Positions 34,940 to 43,811 of a stretch of DNA of 64,000 bases are shown piece by piece (the stretch's first letter is position 1; each line of letters opens with the position of its first letter). The stretch spans positions 1 to 64,000 of the forward strand of contig NZ_JADNYP010000011.1 of the NCBI RefSeq assembly GCF_015680705.1, given 5' to 3'. Source of the stretch: Pseudomonas fulva. GTDB lineage: Bacteria; Pseudomonadota; Gammaproteobacteria; Pseudomonadales; Pseudomonadaceae. Made by a program: the position numbers and the translations under genes. The notes below the pieces were generated by a model. It was not told where the DNA came from, ran no database searches, and worked only from the letters and a program-made list of their open reading frames with translations.

Positions 34940-35593
34940 CTAGGATCGAATCAAGTGACCGCTGGCCGGCAGGGGTCGGGCGTCCAGTAAGGCACCCTGT
35001 TCGTCGAGACGCAAGCGGCCTTCGGCGAACCAGCGCACGGCCAGCGGATAGATCTGGTGTTCCTGGCGATGGACTCGCTGGGCCAGGGATTCGGGCGTGT
35101 CGCCAGGCTCGACCGGTATCACAGCCTGTACGACCAAGGGGCCGCCATCGAGTTCCTCGGTGACGAAGTGCACGCTACAGCCGTGTTCCGCATCCCCGGC
35201 CTCCAGGGCTCGACGATGCGTGTGCAAGCCTTTGTGCCTGGGCAGCAGCGACGGATGGATATTCAGCAGCCGGCCCTGATAGTGACGGACGAAATCGCCA
35301 CTGAGGATGCGCATGAAACCGGCGAGCACCACCAGGTCCGCCGAGAAGCCATCGATCAGCTGCGCCAGCGCCTCGTCGAACGCCTCGCGCCCCTCGAAGC
35401 CGTGATGCTCGAGCACCGCGGTGCGGATCCCGGCCGCCTGGGCACGCTGCAAGCCGTAGGCATCGGCGCGGTTGGAGATCACCGCGGCGATCCGGACCAG
35501 GCCCGGTTCGTCGCGGAAACCGTCGATCAGTGCTTGCAGGTTGCTGCCGTTACCCGACAGCAGTACTACCACATTGCAGGTCTCGCTCGGCAT
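34940..35593 (-). CDS. purN: Phosphoribosylglycinamide formyltransferase
   Basis: PurN adds a formyl group from 10-formyl-THF to GAR in step 3 of purine synthesis. The 217-residue protein opens with VVVLLSGNGSNLQALID. The active-site motif LLNIHPSLLPRHKGLHTH with Asn/His and the later catalytic Asp region (EELDGGPLVVQA) are present. The ATG at 35593 overlaps the purM stop by one base (TGATG) and is preferred over the longer in-frame start at 35668. Confidence 0.96.
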   Translation of the reverse strand: MPSETCNVVVLLSGNGSNLQALIDGFRDEPGLVRIAAVISNRADAYGLQRAQAAGIRTAVLEHHGFEGREAFDEALAQLIDGFSADLVVLAGFMRILSGDFVRHYQGRLLNIHPSLLPRHKGLHTHRRALEAGDAEHGCSVHFVTEELDGGPLVVQAVIPVEPGDTPESLAQRVHRQEHQIYPLAVRWFAEGRLRLDEQGALLDARPLPASGHLIRS

Positions 35594-36651
35594 CAGTGCG
35601 CCTTGAGATTCTGCAGCTCGACCTGCGCGGCGCCAGCCGGCGCCTCGGCGATGCGGCCGATCACCCACGGCTGCTCGCCAGCCTGGCGCAGCACCGCCAG
35701 GGCGGCGTCGACCTGGTCCTGGGCCACGCAGATGACCATGCCGACACCACAGTTGAGCACCCGGTGCATCTCGTGCTCGTCGACGTTGCCTTTTTCCTGC
35801 AGGAAGTCGAAGACCGCCGGACGTTGCCAGCTGGCCACATCGATGACCGCCTGGGCACCTGCCGGCAGCACGCGTGGGATGTTGTCCAGCAGGCCGCCGC
35901 CAGTGATGTGGGCCATGGCCTTGACCGCGCCGGTCTGCTTGATCAGCTGCAGCAGCGGCTTGACGTAGATGCGTGTCGGAGCCATCAGCAGGTCGGCCAG
36001 CGGCTTGCCGTCGAGCTCGGTGGCGTCGATGTCGGTGCCAGAGACTTCGAGAATCTTGCGGATCAGCGAATAGCCGTTGGAATGCGGACCGGAGGAGGGC
36101 AGGGCGATGAGCGCGTCACCGGTGGCGACCTTCGAGCCATCGATGATCTCGGCCTTCTCGACCACGCCCACGCAGAAGCCGGCCAGGTCGTAGTCCTCGC
36201 CCTCGTACATGCCTGGCATCTCGGCGGTTTCGCCGCCTACCAGCGAGCAACCGGCCAGTTCGCAACCGGCGCCGATGCCGGTGACCACCGTGGCGGCCAC
36301 GTCGACATTGAGCTTGCCGGTCGCATAGTAGTCCAGGAAGAACAGCGGCTCGGCTCCGCAGACCACCAGGTCGTTGACGCACATGGCCACCAGGTCCTGG
36401 CCGATGCTGTCATGCTTGTTCAGGTTCAGCGCCAGGCGCAGCTTGGTGCCCACGCCATCGGTCCCCGAGACCAGCACCGGCTGCTTGTAGCCTGCCGGGA
36501 TCTCGCAGAGGGCGCCGAAGCCGCCCAGGCCACCCATGACTTCCGGGCGCGCCGTGCGCTTGGCCACGCCCTTGATGCGTTCGACCAGTGCTTCGCCGGC
36601 GTCGATGTCTACACCGGCGTCCTTGTAGCTCAGGGAGGGTTGCTTGCTCAT
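35593..36651 (-). CDS. purM: Phosphoribosylformylglycinamidine cyclo-ligase
   Basis: PurM closes the imidazole ring, converting FGAM to AIR with ATP in step 5 of purine synthesis. The 352-residue protein has the family motifs: [19 protein letters not shown] at the start, the nucleotide loop [13 protein letters not shown], the [19 protein letters not shown] segment and [14 protein letters not shown]. It is coupled to purN, giving a compact purM-purN-DUF3108 operon. No PurR site could be recognised upstream. Confidence 0.97.
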   Translation of the reverse strand: MSKQPSLSYKDAGVDIDAGEALVERIKGVAKRTARPEVMGGLGGFGALCEIPAGYKQPVLVSGTDGVGTKLRLALNLNKHDSIGQDLVAMCVNDLVVCGAEPLFFLDYYATGKLNVDVAATVVTGIGAGCELAGCSLVGGETAEMPGMYEGEDYDLAGFCVGVVEKAEIIDGSKVATGDALIALPSSGPHSNGYSLIRKILEVSGTDIDATELDGKPLADLLMAPTRIYVKPLLQLIKQTGAVKAMAHITGGGLLDNIPRVLPAGAQAVIDVASWQRPAVFDFLQEKGNVDEHEMHRVLNCGVGMVICVAQDQVDAALAVLRQAGEQPWVIGRIAEAPAGAAQVELQNLKAH

Positions 36652-36981
36652 TGATCCAGGCCTTTAGGAGGGAGGGATTCGGGAAACGACCGTAACGGCC
36701 ATGGCCGGTCGGGAGGACGGCGGAGCATGGGCGTCGATGGTCTGCGAAGGCGCGCGATTTTATCAGGGTTGCCCGGCAGCGGCCATCCTCAGGCCATCGC
36801 CTGGCCTGGGAAAACGTCAAAAACATCGTTTCATGGGCAATGACTGGTTGCCGCGCCGGCGGCTGTATAAGGTATAGGGAAACACGGCGCAGCGGATCCC
36901 GGCGTCGAGGTGCTGCCAAGGGCAGCGCTGCGCTGCCGGATCGATGCGGCGCCTCGATGTTCATCCGGACAGGACCATTTC
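36652..36981. other. Divergent promoter region between purM and the DUF2066 gene
   Basis: A 330-bp region with no gene. It contains TATA-like hexamers near 36866-36878 that could serve the DUF2066 gene. No operator is clear. Confidence 0.5.
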
Positions 36982-38043
36982 ATGCGATTTATCGACTATC
37001 TGCTGGCAGGTTGCCTCGTGCTGACCGGCGTGACGGCCCAGGCTGCCACGGTGTCCGGGCTTTACCAAGTGCGCGAGGCGGTCGATGGCCAAGGCGTCGA
37101 GGCGCGGGCGCAGGCCACCGGCAAGGCGCTGCAGACCCTGGTGCTGCGCCTCACCGGTGACCCAAAGGCAATCCGCAGCCCGGCCCTGGCCGACTTGCGC
37201 AAGGACCCCCAGCAGATCATCAGCCGGTTCGGCTACGAGGCGGGGCCGCCGGAGAGCCTGCTGGTGGAGTTCGATCCAGGCAGCACCGAACGTACGCTGC
37301 GCCAGGCCGGCCTGGCCTTGTGGGGCGGCAACCGGCCCTCGATCCTGGCCTGGTGGCTCAATGATGGGGTCGAAGGCAGCAGCCTGGTCGGTGACGGTCA
37401 GGCCAGCGCCGCAACGCTACGGCGCGCTGCCCAGCACCGTGGCCTGCCGTTGCGCCTGCCGCTGGCCGACCTGCAGGAACAGCTGACGGCGGACGGCAAG
37501 CAGCTCGACAGCGACGATCCCGGCCCCTTGCGCGAAGCTTCGCAACGCTATGCCGCCGACGCCTTGCTGACCGTGCATGCCCGCGAAGGCGATGGCAAGT
37601 GGCAGGGCAGATGGCAGCTGTGGCTGGGCGACCAGCGCGAGCAGGGCAGCGTCGAAAGCGCCGACCAGGCGGGCCTGGCCGATGCGGTGATGCTTGCGCT
37701 GAGCACGCGCCTGGCGCCGCGCTTCGTCACCCGTCCCGGTGCCAGCCGGGAGCTGCAGGTCCGGGTCGAAGGCATGTCCTTGCAGCGCTATGCCGAGCTT
37801 GGCCGGGTGCTCGAACCTTTTGCCGGTCGTCTTCAGGAGGCGCACGGCGATACCCTGACCTATACGGTCAATGGCAATCCCGATCAGTTGCGTGCCCAGC
37901 TTGGGCTGGCAAGGTTGCAGGAAGTCCCGGCCGAGCCGCCCGCGCCGCCGCCGGCGATGCCCGCCAGCCCGCCGCCCGCCCGGCCTGACGCGGCTGTGGC
38001 CGAACCCGTCAAGCCGTTCGACGGCTTGCGTTTTCGATGGTAG
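36982..38043 (+). CDS. DUF2066-domain exported protein
   Basis: This 353-residue protein has a signal peptide (MRFIDYLLAGCLVLTGVTAQA). Conserved family features include LVLRLTGDPKAIRSPALADLR and the tryptophan-containing segment PSILAWWLNDG. The C-terminal tail is rich in Pro and Ala. No function is established for DUF2066. It overlaps the start region of the permease downstream, and purM lies divergently upstream. A longer in-frame start at 36910 was rejected because it lacks the signal peptide. Confidence 0.85.
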   Translation: MRFIDYLLAGCLVLTGVTAQAATVSGLYQVREAVDGQGVEARAQATGKALQTLVLRLTGDPKAIRSPALADLRKDPQQIISRFGYEAGPPESLLVEFDPGSTERTLRQAGLALWGGNRPSILAWWLNDGVEGSSLVGDGQASAATLRRAAQHRGLPLRLPLADLQEQLTADGKQLDSDDPGPLREASQRYAADALLTVHAREGDGKWQGRWQLWLGDQREQGSVESADQAGLADAVMLALSTRLAPRFVTRPGASRELQVRVEGMSLQRYAELGRVLEPFAGRLQEAHGDTLTYTVNGNPDQLRAQLGLARLQEVPAEPPAPPPAMPASPPPARPDAAVAEPVKPFDGLRFRW

Positions 38044-38051
38044 GCAGGCGC

Positions 38052-39128
38052 ATGATGACCGATCTGCGCCGCTGGGCATGGCTGGGCATCGCCCTGGCGA
38101 TCACCGTGCTGCTGTACAGCCTGCACAATATCCTTTCGCCGTTTCTCGTCGGCATTCTGCTGGCCTACCTGGCCGACCCGCTGGTCGATCGCCTGGAGCG
38201 CCTGGGGCTCTCTCGCACCTGGGGCGTGATCGTGGTGTTCGGCCTGTTCACCCTGGTCCTGCTGGCGGCCTTGCTGGTGGTGATCCCGATGCTGGCCCGG
38301 CAACTGGTGCGGCTCTACGAGCTGGCGCCACAGGTGCTCGACTGGATGCAGCATATCGCGTTGCCGTGGGTCCAGGCGCGCCTGGGCCTGGCCGAGGGCT
38401 TCTGGCGCTTCGACAAGATCAAGGCGGCGATCGGCGCGCACATGGGCCAGACCACCGATATCGTCGGCATGCTGCTGTCGCATGCCACGGCCTCGAGCCT
38501 GGCGCTGCTGGCCTGGCTGGCGAACCTGGTGCTGGTGCCGGTGGTCGGCTTCTACCTGCTGCGCGACTGGGACCTGATGATGGCCAAGCTGCGCAGCCTG
38601 CTGCCGCGCCAGCGCGAGACGCAGGTGGTGAGCCTGGCCGGCGAATGCCATGAAGTGCTGGGTGCCTTTCTCAGGGGGCAACTGCTGGTGATGGTGGCGC
38701 TGGGCGTCATCTATGCCGCCGGCCTGATGTTGGTCGGTCTGGAACTCGGCCTGCTGATCGGCGTGCTGGCGGGGCTGGCGGCGATCGTGCCGTACATGGG
38801 CTTCATCATCGGCATCGGCGCCGCGCTGGTCGCCGGGCTGTTCCAGTTCGGTGGCGATCTCTACCCGCTTCTGGCTATCGTCGCGGTGTTCATGGTCGGC
38901 CAGGCGCTCGAGGGCATGGTGCTGACGCCGCTGCTGGTCGGTGACCGCATCGGCCTGCATCCGGTGGCCGTGATCTTCGCGATCCTCGCCGGCGGCGAGC
39001 TGTTCGGCTTTACCGGCGTGTTGCTGGCGCTGCCGGTGGCGGCGGTGATCATGGTGCTGCTGCGCCACGTGCATGCCCTGTACAAGGAGTCGGACATGTA
39101 TGGCGGCGATGTGGATCCGCGACTGTAG
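38052..39128 (+). CDS. AI-2E-family (PerM/YdiK-like) permease
   Basis: This 358-residue inner-membrane protein has about seven to eight transmembrane helices and the AI-2E-transporter family signatures (NILSPFLVGILLAYLADPLVDRLERLG; EGMVLTPLLVGDRIGLHPVAVIFAI). Some family members export autoinducer-2; others are sodium/proton antiporters, so the substrate is open. The ATG at 38052 is chosen (38037 and 38055 are alternatives). It follows the DUF2066 gene closely and is probably cotranscribed. Confidence 0.88.
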   Translation: MMTDLRRWAWLGIALAITVLLYSLHNILSPFLVGILLAYLADPLVDRLERLGLSRTWGVIVVFGLFTLVLLAALLVVIPMLARQLVRLYELAPQVLDWMQHIALPWVQARLGLAEGFWRFDKIKAAIGAHMGQTTDIVGMLLSHATASSLALLAWLANLVLVPVVGFYLLRDWDLMMAKLRSLLPRQRETQVVSLAGECHEVLGAFLRGQLLVMVALGVIYAAGLMLVGLELGLLIGVLAGLAAIVPYMGFIIGIGAALVAGLFQFGGDLYPLLAIVAVFMVGQALEGMVLTPLLVGDRIGLHPVAVIFAILAGGELFGFTGVLLALPVAAVIMVLLRHVHALYKESDMYGGDVDPRL

Positions 39129-39260
39129 TCTCGAGGCCGGCGCAAGCCCTTGATTTTGCTTGCGCTGGCCGCCTCGCTGATTGTATGCCGGACCCTGCGG
39201 GTATAGACTCTGCGCACAGCTCACCAAAGGCCCCCGCGGTCCTTGCGACCTTCCGCCAGC

Positions 39261-39965
39261 ATGAAACCGATCCAGTTGCCCCTGGGTGTGCGTCTGCGCG
39301 ATGACGCCACCTTCATCAACTACTACCCTGGCGCCAACGCCGCGGCGCTAGGCTATGTCGAACGGTTATGCGAGGCCGACGCGGGCTGGACCGAGAGCCT
39401 GATCTACCTGTGGGGCAAGCAGGGCGTCGGTCGTACCCACCTGCTCCAGGCCGCCACCCACCGCTTTCAGCAGCTGGGCGAGCCAGCCGTCTACCTGCCC
39501 CTGGCTCAATTGCTCGATCGCGGCGTCGAACTGCTCGACTACCTGGAGCAATACGAGCTGGTGTGCATCGACGATCTGCACATCATCGCCGGCAAGCCCG
39601 ATTGGGAAGAGGCCATGTTCCACCTCTTCAATCGCCTGCGCGACAGCGGCAGGCGGCTGCTGCTGGCGGCATCCAGCTCACCCAGGGAGCTGCCCATCAA
39701 GCTGCCCGACCTCAAGTCGCGACTGACCTTGGCGCTGATCTTCCAGATGCGTGCGTTGAGCGACGAAGACAAGCTGCGCGCCTTGCAGCTGCGGGCGTCA
39801 CGACGCGGCCTGCAGATGACCGACGAGGTTGGCCACTTCATCCTGACCCGAGGCACTCGCAGCATGAGCGCGCTGTTCGACCTGCTGGAGCGTCTGGACC
39901 AGGCCTCGTTGCAGGCGCAGCGCAAGCTGACCATCCCGTTTCTCAAGGAAACCCTGGGCTGGTAG
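39261..39965 (+). CDS. hda: DnaA regulatory inactivator Hda
   Basis: Hda binds the DNA-loaded beta clamp and stimulates hydrolysis of DnaA-bound ATP after initiation, so chromosomes start replication once per cycle. The 234-residue protein is a DnaA-like AAA+ module. The N-terminus MKPIQLPLGVRL is the clamp-binding motif. GKQGVGRTHLLQA is the Walker A, VCIDDLHI the Walker B, and the Arg-finger region lies near SRLTLALIF. The window also carries DnaA-like boxes near nrdA and at 57.27 kb. Confidence 0.96.
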   Translation: MKPIQLPLGVRLRDDATFINYYPGANAAALGYVERLCEADAGWTESLIYLWGKQGVGRTHLLQAATHRFQQLGEPAVYLPLAQLLDRGVELLDYLEQYELVCIDDLHIIAGKPDWEEAMFHLFNRLRDSGRRLLLAASSSPRELPIKLPDLKSRLTLALIFQMRALSDEDKLRALQLRASRRGLQMTDEVGHFILTRGTRSMSALFDLLERLDQASLQAQRKLTIPFLKETLGW

Positions 39966-40025
39966 GACCGCAAAAAAACCTTCGAACGCGAGCTGACAGA
40001 AAAGTCACATTTTTTTCCATAAAAT

Positions 40026-40054
40026 TTGCAAATAGATTTTCTCAAAGGCATAGT
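40026..40054 (+). promoter_or_regulatory. Sigma-70-type promoter of the NlpC/P60 gene
   Basis: TTGCAA (40026-40031) and CATAGT (40049-40054) are spaced 17 bp in an AT-rich stretch before the first NlpC/P60 lipoprotein gene. Confidence 0.5.
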
Positions 40055-40090
40055 GCGAGCCTTTCTATCAACACAGACACGGTCGTGCCC

Positions 40091-40729
40091 ATGCTCAGTC
40101 GCTTCGCACCCCTCGTGCCACTTGCACTCGTGACCCTGCTTTTTGGCTGCGCGGCTCAAGGCCCGGTTTCCCAGCCCCAGGATCACCCCCCGGTCACTGC
40201 ACAGCTGCATACCCCGGCCAAGGCTTCCGCATCGACCGTGTTCGGCGAGCAAGCAGAAGCGGCCGAAGACGAAGTGGAGCCGTTCTCCAGCGTCAGCAAG
40301 CCGTATCAGCTGCCCATGCTCGCCGACAGCATTCTCGAGCGTGGCAAGGAACTGATCGGTACGCGCTATCGCTTCGGCGGTACCTCCGAGCAGTCGGGCT
40401 TCGACTGCAGCGGTTTCATCGGCTACCTGTTCCGCGAAGAGGCCGGCATGGACCTGCCGCGCTCGACCCGCGAAATGATCAAGGTCGACGCCCCCAAGGT
40501 TTCGCGCAACAAGCTCAAGCCAGGTGACCTGCTGTTCTTCAGCACCAATGGCCGTGGACGCGTGAGTCATGCCGGCATCTACCTGGGCGACAACCGGTTC
40601 ATTCACTCCAGCAGCCGTCGCAGCGGTGGCGTACGCATCGACAGCCTGGGCGATCGCTACTGGAGCAAGACCTTCATCGAGGCCAAGCGCGCCCTGGCCA
40701 TGGCGCCGACCAACCTCGCACGCAACTGA
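40091..40729 (+). CDS. NlpC/P60-family lipoprotein endopeptidase (first of two)
   Basis: This 212-residue protein has a lipoprotein signal (LVTLLFGC) and a C-terminal NlpC/P60 domain with the catalytic Cys in GFDCSGFIGYLF and His in RVSHAGIYLG. Such enzymes cut D-Glu-DAP bonds of peptidoglycan peptides. A 70-residue Ala/Pro/Glu-rich linker separates the lipid anchor from the domain. The ATG at 40091 gives a proper lipobox. A close paralogue follows about 140 bp downstream, so the pair arose by duplication. Confidence 0.88.
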   Translation: MLSRFAPLVPLALVTLLFGCAAQGPVSQPQDHPPVTAQLHTPAKASASTVFGEQAEAAEDEVEPFSSVSKPYQLPMLADSILERGKELIGTRYRFGGTSEQSGFDCSGFIGYLFREEAGMDLPRSTREMIKVDAPKVSRNKLKPGDLLFFSTNGRGRVSHAGIYLGDNRFIHSSSRRSGGVRIDSLGDRYWSKTFIEAKRALAMAPTNLARN

Positions 40730-40750
40730 CGACAAAGGTCATGGTCCAAC

Positions 40751-40783
40751 CACGGCGGCGGTGCTGAAAAGCTCGCCGCCGTG
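40751..40783 (+). terminator. Hairpin between the two NlpC/P60 genes
   Basis: A perfect 10-bp stem CACGGCGGCG / CGCCGCCGTG with a 13-base loop lies after the first gene. There is no long T-run, so termination may be partial. Confidence 0.55.
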
Positions 40784-40865
40784 CGTATTTACAGAAAGCG
40801 TCTAATCTAATTTCTCAACTCTTTTCGGCTATTGCCCGAACGGCTCAGACAGGAAGCTCTGAATC

Positions 40866-41405
40866 ATGGCGATGTTGGCGCGCTTCGCATTCCTTTCCCT
40901 GGCAGCCTTGCTGGCTGCCTGCTCCAGCCAGGCACCGGCCCCCGCGCCGGCCCCCATGCCCAAGCCCCAGGCCGTCCATGCCGCGCCGTCGTTCTCACCC
41001 GTGGCCGAGGACGTGCTGTTCCGGGCGATCGGCCTGGTCGGCACGCCTTATCGCTGGGGCGGCAACACACCCGACTCCGGATTCGATTGCAGCGGCCTGA
41101 TCGGCTATGTCTACCGGGACGCCGCCGGCATCAGCTTGCCGCGCTCGACCCGCGAGATGATCGGCATGCGCGCGCCCACCATCGACATGGGTGCCCTGCA
41201 ATCGGGTGATCTGGTGTTCTTCGCCACCAACGGCGGCTCGCAGGTCAGCCATGCCGGTATCTACGTCGGCGAAGGACGTTTCGTTCACGCGCCGCGTACC
41301 GGCGGGACGGTACGACTGGACTACCTGTCCAACAGTTATTGGCAGAAGGCCTACCTGCAGGCCAAGCGGATCATTCCATCCGGCCATCTGGCCCAGAATC
41401 CCTGA
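40866..41405 (+). CDS. NlpC/P60-family lipoprotein endopeptidase (second of two)
   Basis: This 179-residue paralogue of the preceding lipoprotein has lipobox LAALLAAC, a short Pro/Ala linker (PAPAPAPMPKPQ), and the NlpC/P60 domain with catalytic Cys in GFDCSGLIGYVY and His in QVSHAGIYVGEG. It lacks the acidic linker of the first copy. It is probably an outer-membrane-anchored peptidoglycan peptidase. Confidence 0.88.
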   Translation: MAMLARFAFLSLAALLAACSSQAPAPAPAPMPKPQAVHAAPSFSPVAEDVLFRAIGLVGTPYRWGGNTPDSGFDCSGLIGYVYRDAAGISLPRSTREMIGMRAPTIDMGALQSGDLVFFATNGGSQVSHAGIYVGEGRFVHAPRTGGTVRLDYLSNSYWQKAYLQAKRIIPSGHLAQNP

Positions 41406-41562
41406 TCCGCAAGCCGCAAGCCGATCGTGTCGAGCTCGCTCCGGCGCCGGTCTTGAAGATGGAGTCGCTGGCCAAGGCGACTCGGTCTGCTTCGACTTGC
41501 CGCTCGCCGTTCGCCGTCCATTGACGCTCCGCCAGCAACCCTCTAACCTTCGCCGCGTGTTT

Positions 41563-41780
41563 CAGGTGCCCTGCGAGCCGCCGCTCGGCAGGGTGAAACT
41601 GGGAAGCCGGTGGACGCTCTTGCAGCGTGAGTCCGGCGCTGCCCCCGCAACGGTAAGCGAATCGAGCTCGCGCACGGCCACTGGGCATCGCCCCGGGAAG
41701 GCGCGTGAGCCTGGGCCAACGCCCCTTCGCAAGCCCGGAGACCGGCCTGTCACTGCCAACGGCATCACGGAGGGTGATGT
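41563..41780 (+). ncRNA. Cobalamin (AdoCbl) riboswitch of the cob operon
   Basis: The conserved core is clear: GGGAAGCCGGTG at 41601-41612, GTCCGGCGCTGCCCCCGCAA around 41631-41650, and the B12-box AAGCCCGGAGACCGGCC at 41731-41747. Directly downstream, a short hairpin (GCATCAC / GTGATGT, 41762-41780) has GGAGG in its loop and an ATG in its 3' arm. This is the layout of the L13-type expression hairpin that hides a ribosome site when adenosylcobalamin is bound. It should repress the cob operon when B12 is plentiful. Confidence 0.9.
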
Positions 41781-41911
41781 GCGGAGCCCTGCGACGCTGG
41801 TCGCAGCCCCTGCGCGTTCTCCATGAGCCAGCCATTCATCTGTCGCCTCCTGGTACTGCTCGCCTGTCTTGGCCGGTCGGTGTGGCGGCAGCCTGCGGAG
41901 AACTTCGATGA
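41777..41911 (+). CDS. 44-codon leader ORF between riboswitch and cobO
   Basis: This ORF has a GGAGG Shine-Dalgarno four bases before its ATG and ends in ATGA overlapping the cobO start at 41908. Its ribosome site and ATG lie inside the riboswitch's terminal hairpin, so the riboswitch would directly gate its translation and, by coupling, that of cobO. The sequence (MCGALRRWSQPLRVLHEPA...) has no recognised domain. cobO also has its own GCGGAG site inside this ORF. Small size means it could be a chance frame, but the exact gene-end overlap argues against that. Confidence 0.5.
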   Translation: MCGALRRWSQPLRVLHEPAIHLSPPGTARLSWPVGVAAACGELR

Positions 41912-42519
41912 GCGAATCCACCGACCGTGACCAACGTCACCTGGCGCGCATGCAGCGCAAGAAGGCGGTGATCGACGAGCGTATCGCCAACGCCCCGAAC
42001 CAGTGCGGCCTGCTGCTGGTGCTGACCGGCAACGGCAAGGGCAAGAGCAGCTCGGCGTTCGGCATGCTCGCCCGCGCCATGGGGCATGGCATGCGCTGCG
42101 GCGTGGTGCAGTTCATCAAAGGTCGCCAAAGCACTGGCGAAGAGCTGTTCTTTCGGCGTTTCGCGCCAGAGGTGCGCTACCACGTGATGGGCGAGGGCTT
42201 CACCTGGGAAACCCAGGACCGCCAACGCGATATCGCCGCGGCCGAGGCTGCCTGGGCCGTGTCGCGGCAAATGCTGCAGGATCCGTCGATCCAGTTCGTC
42301 GTGCTCGACGAGCTGAACATCGCGCTCAAGCATGGCTATCTCGACCTCGATCAGGTGCTGGGCGACCTGCAGGCGCGGCCGCCCATGCAGCATGTGATCG
42401 TCACCGGTCGCGGCGCCAAGCCGCAGCTGATCGAACTGGCCGATACGGTCACCGAGATGGGCATGGTCAAGCATGCCTTCCAGGCCGGTATCGGTGCGCA
42501 GAAAGGCATCGAACTGTGA
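41908..42519 (+). CDS. cobO: Cob(I)yrinic acid a,c-diamide adenosyltransferase
   Basis: This enzyme attaches the 5'-deoxyadenosyl group from ATP to cobalt(I) corrinoids. The 203-residue protein has the P-loop TGNGKGKSSSAFGMLARAMGHG, the motif VVQFIKGRQSTGE and the acidic LDELNIALKHGYL typical of the CobA/CobO type. The ATG at 41908 has GGAG upstream and overlaps the leader ORF's stop. It is the first enzyme gene behind the cobalamin riboswitch. Confidence 0.96.
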   Translation: MSESTDRDQRHLARMQRKKAVIDERIANAPNQCGLLLVLTGNGKGKSSSAFGMLARAMGHGMRCGVVQFIKGRQSTGEELFFRRFAPEVRYHVMGEGFTWETQDRQRDIAAAEAAWAVSRQMLQDPSIQFVVLDELNIALKHGYLDLDQVLGDLQARPPMQHVIVTGRGAKPQLIELADTVTEMGMVKHAFQAGIGAQKGIEL

Positions 42520-43811
42520 GCCGGACGCGACACTGCCCGGCGGTATTGATTGCCGCGCCTGCCTCCGGGCAGGGCAAGACCACCGTGACCGCCGCCCTGG
42601 CCCGCCTGCACCGCAACCTCGGGCGCAAGGTCAGGGTGTTCAAGTGCGGGCCGGACTTTCTCGACCCGATGATCCTGGAGCGCGCCAGTGGCGCGCCGGT
42701 GCGCCAGCTGGACCTGTGGATGGTGGGCGCCGAGCAAAGCCGCAAGCTCCTGTGGCAGGCCGCCGCCGAGGCCGACCTGATCCTCATCGAAGGGGTCATG
42801 GGCCTGTTCGACGGCACCCCCTCGAGCGCCGATCTGGCACGTCATTTCGGCGTTCCGGTACTGGCCGTCATCGATGGCACGGCCATGGCCCAGACCTTCG
42901 GTGCGCTGGCCCTGGGCCTGGCACGCTACCAGGCCGACCTGCCGTTCGCCGGGGTCCTGGCCAACCGGGTCGGCAGCCTGCGCCATGCCCAGTTGCTCGA
43001 AGGCAGCCTGACCGAGGGCTTGCGCTGGTACGGCGGCCTATCACGCGAGCGCGGCATCGAACTGCCCAGTCGCCACCTCGGATTGGTGCAGGCCAGCGAG
43101 CTGAACGACCTGGATGCACGGCTCGACGCCGCCGCCGATGCCCTTGGCGCCAGCTGCGATGCGACGTTGCCGCCTGCGGTGGCGTTCCAGGCGCCGCTAG
43201 CGCACACGCCCGTGCCAGCCCTGGCCGGCGTGCGCATCGGGATCGCTCGGGACGAGGCCTTCGCCTTTCTCTATGGCGCCAATCTCGACCTGCTGCGCGA
43301 GCTGGGCGCCGAGCTGGTGTTCTTCTCGCCGCTGCATGATCGGCAACTGCCGAGGGTCGACAGCCTTTACCTGCCTGGCGGCTATCCGGAGCTGCATCAC
43401 CAGGCGCTGGCCGCCAACGTGCCGATGCTCGAGGCGATCCGCGACCACCATGCCCAGAACAAACCTTTGCTGGCCGAATGCGGGGGCATGCTCTACCTGC
43501 TCGACGGGCTCACCGATGTGGCCGGCGAGCGCGCCGGGCTGCTTGGCTTGCTGCCTGGCGAGGCCGTGATGCAGAAGCGCCTCGCCGCCCTGGCCCTGCA
43601 AGCGGTCGAACTGCAGGAAGGCACCTTGCGCGGGCATACCTACCACCATTCGCTGACCGAGACCCCGTTGCAACCTGTCGCCCGCGGCCAGAGTCCCAAC
43701 GGTGGACGGGGCGCCGAGGCGGTCTACCGGCTTGGCCGGCTGGTCGCTTCCTACGTGCATTTCTACTTCCCTTCCAATCCGGACGCGACGGCGGCGCTGT
43801 TGCGACCATGA
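42516..43811 (+). CDS. cobB: Cobyrinic acid / hydrogenobyrinic acid a,c-diamide synthase
   Basis: CobB amidates the a and c carboxylates of the corrin ring using glutamine and ATP. The 431-residue protein has the N-terminal P-loop APASGQGKTTVTAAL and switch EGVMGLFDG. The C-terminal glutaminase (GATase class I) has the nucleophile Cys in LAECGGMLYLL and His in YVHFYFPSN. The GTG at 42516 overlaps the cobO stop. Confidence 0.96.
   Translation: MSRTRHCPAVLIAAPASGQGKTTVTAALARLHRNLGRKVRVFKCGPDFLDPMILERASGAPVRQLDLWMVGAEQSRKLLWQAAAEADLILIEGVMGLFDGTPSSADLARHFGVPVLAVIDGTAMAQTFGALALGLARYQADLPFAGVLANRVGSLRHAQLLEGSLTEGLRWYGGLSRERGIELPSRHLGLVQASELNDLDARLDAAADALGASCDATLPPAVAFQAPLAHTPVPALAGVRIGIARDEAFAFLYGANLDLLRELGAELVFFSPLHDRQLPRVDSLYLPGGYPELHHQALAANVPMLEAIRDHHAQNKPLLAECGGMLYLLDGLTDVAGERAGLLGLLPGEAVMQKRLAALALQAVELQEGTLRGHTYHHSLTETPLQPVARGQSPNGGRGAEAVYRLGRLVASYVHFYFPSNPDATAALLRP

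Noticed and set aside
41823..41930. A 35-codon frame (MSQPFICRLLVLLACLG...) in the cobO leader, signal-peptide-like
   Set aside because: No clear ribosome site; the 44-codon frame beginning at 41777 explains the GGAGG and the ATGA overlap better.
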